NCBI GenBank assembly: GCA_903825445.1
Contig: CAIKAS010000317.1
Coordinates: 1-64,000, forward strand
Length of the DNA: 64,000 bases
From: an uncultured Acidobacteriia bacterium
GTDB taxonomy: Bacteria; Acidobacteriota; Terriglobia; Bryobacterales; Bryobacteraceae
Direction of reading: 5' to 3'
In this document: positions 63,706 to 64,000 of the stretch, piece after piece
How positions within the stretch are numbered: position 1 is the stretch's first letter
Layout: each line of letters opens with the position of its first letter
Made by a program: the position numbers and the translations under genes
The notes under the pieces: generated by a model
What the model saw: the letters and a program-made list of their open reading frames with translations, nothing else
Told to the model about the DNA's origin: nothing
Database searches by the model: none

Positions 63706-64000
63706 CTATTTCTCCAGCCAGTCGCTGAGTGTTCGTGCTGGAACCGTGACGTGGCGTGTGAAGTGGTCCAGAGGACGGTAGTTACGAATGACAATTTCTG
63801 CCTTGGCAATGTCGGCGGAGTCGACAGCGTAATGAAATTGCCCCTTCGGGTCGTGAAAGGAAATATCGTTCACGCTTGGGCCTGACTCCGCGTTCCCGAG
63901 GAACTGCGTGAAGAAAGGAGAGTAATCGCGGTTGCCACAATGCCAATCCTCCTCATTGCTTCGACCGGTGGACGGGTTGAGGATAAACAGGGAGTAGCAA
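63706..64000 (-). CDS. Unidentified protein, C-terminal 97 residues (5' end outside window)
   Basis: On the minus strand a frame open at the edge runs 97 codons to a TAG at 63708-63706, four bases before the next gene's ATG. It encodes CYSLFILNPSTGRSNEEDWHC..., with FHYAVDSADIAKAEIVIRNY and ending VPARTLSDWLEK. I do not recognise a family. The close spacing suggests an operon with the two TIGR03435 genes. Confidence 0.6.
   Translation of the reverse strand, partial: CYSLFILNPSTGRSNEEDWHCGNRDYSPFFTQFLGNAESGPSVNDISFHDPKGQFHYAVDSADIAKAEIVIRNYRPLDHFTRHVTVPARTLSDWLEK

Overview
The window looks like a chromosomal segment of a soil Acidobacteriota bacterium, most likely from the Solibacter/Bryobacter side of the phylum. 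I infer this from protein families typical of that group: VWFA-related acidobacterial proteins, an Oar-like TonB-dependent receptor with a carboxypeptidase-regulatory domain, two TIGR03435 'soil-associated' proteins, a DUF1800/DUF1501 pair, a secreted acidobacterial quinoprotein, and many secreted proteins carrying Gly/Arg/Ala-rich inserts. No phage, IS element or CRISPR array was seen. The only signs of decay are in a VapBC-type toxin-antitoxin remnant near the right end.

Layout, left to right. (1) 1-3733: the 3' end of a VWA-domain gene overlapping a class D sortase gene, then a three-gene MCE (Mla-type) lipid transport operon whose MCE protein ends in an OmpA-like domain. (2) 3957-20440: a secreted plant-cell-wall (arabinoxylan/arabinan) degradation locus. 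It holds a LacI-family regulator, a leftward operon (SMP-30 lactonase, ABM-like protein, bicupin, feruloyl-esterase-like protein, GH10 xylanase) and a rightward operon (esterase, GH43, a small secreted protein, CE7 acetylxylan esterase, GH127, a second feruloyl-esterase-like protein, DUF1080). The two operons diverge from one intergenic region containing a perfect 18-bp LacI/CcpA-type palindrome. (3) 20625-31574: tRNA-Pro(GGG), a PfkB-type sugar-phosphate kinase, MurJ, a zinc-ribbon coiled-coil protein, a coiled-coil membrane protein, a cysteine-synthase-like / BtuB-like receptor / PduO cluster suggesting corrinoid uptake and adenosylation, a receiver-like protein, a DUF3467 protein and a GT-C membrane glycosyltransferase. 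(4) 31564-38742: an MFS carrier coupled to a large secreted glycosidase-like protein, a sirtuin, GluQ-RS, Sua5/YrdC and prfB, the last with the classical programmed +1 frameshift. (5) 38940-45414: a DUF1800 protein with six tandem 73-residue repeats, a Tat-exported DUF1501 partner and a GT-C membrane protein. (6) 45456-57892: an Oar-like receptor coupled to a VWA protein, a methyltransferase, and a coupled operon encoding a TonB receptor, a YfiR-like protein and a CHASE8 hybrid histidine kinase. (7) 58033-64000: a c-type cytochrome with a PQQ-type quinoprotein, the VapBC remnant, two TIGR03435 proteins and a partial gene at the edge.

How the genes may work together. The largest unit is the divergent glycan locus: nearly every product has an export signal, so side-chain removal (esterases, arabinofuranosidase-type enzymes) and backbone cleavage (GH10) would happen outside the cytoplasm, and no transporter is in the cluster. 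The most unusual signalling unit is the TonB/YfiR/CHASE8-kinase operon. It resembles the YfiR-YfiN periplasmic pair of Pseudomonas, but with a phosphorelay kinase where the diguanylate cyclase would be. All calls were made by reading the sequence without searches. Family names rest on visible motifs, and the partner relations are inferences.
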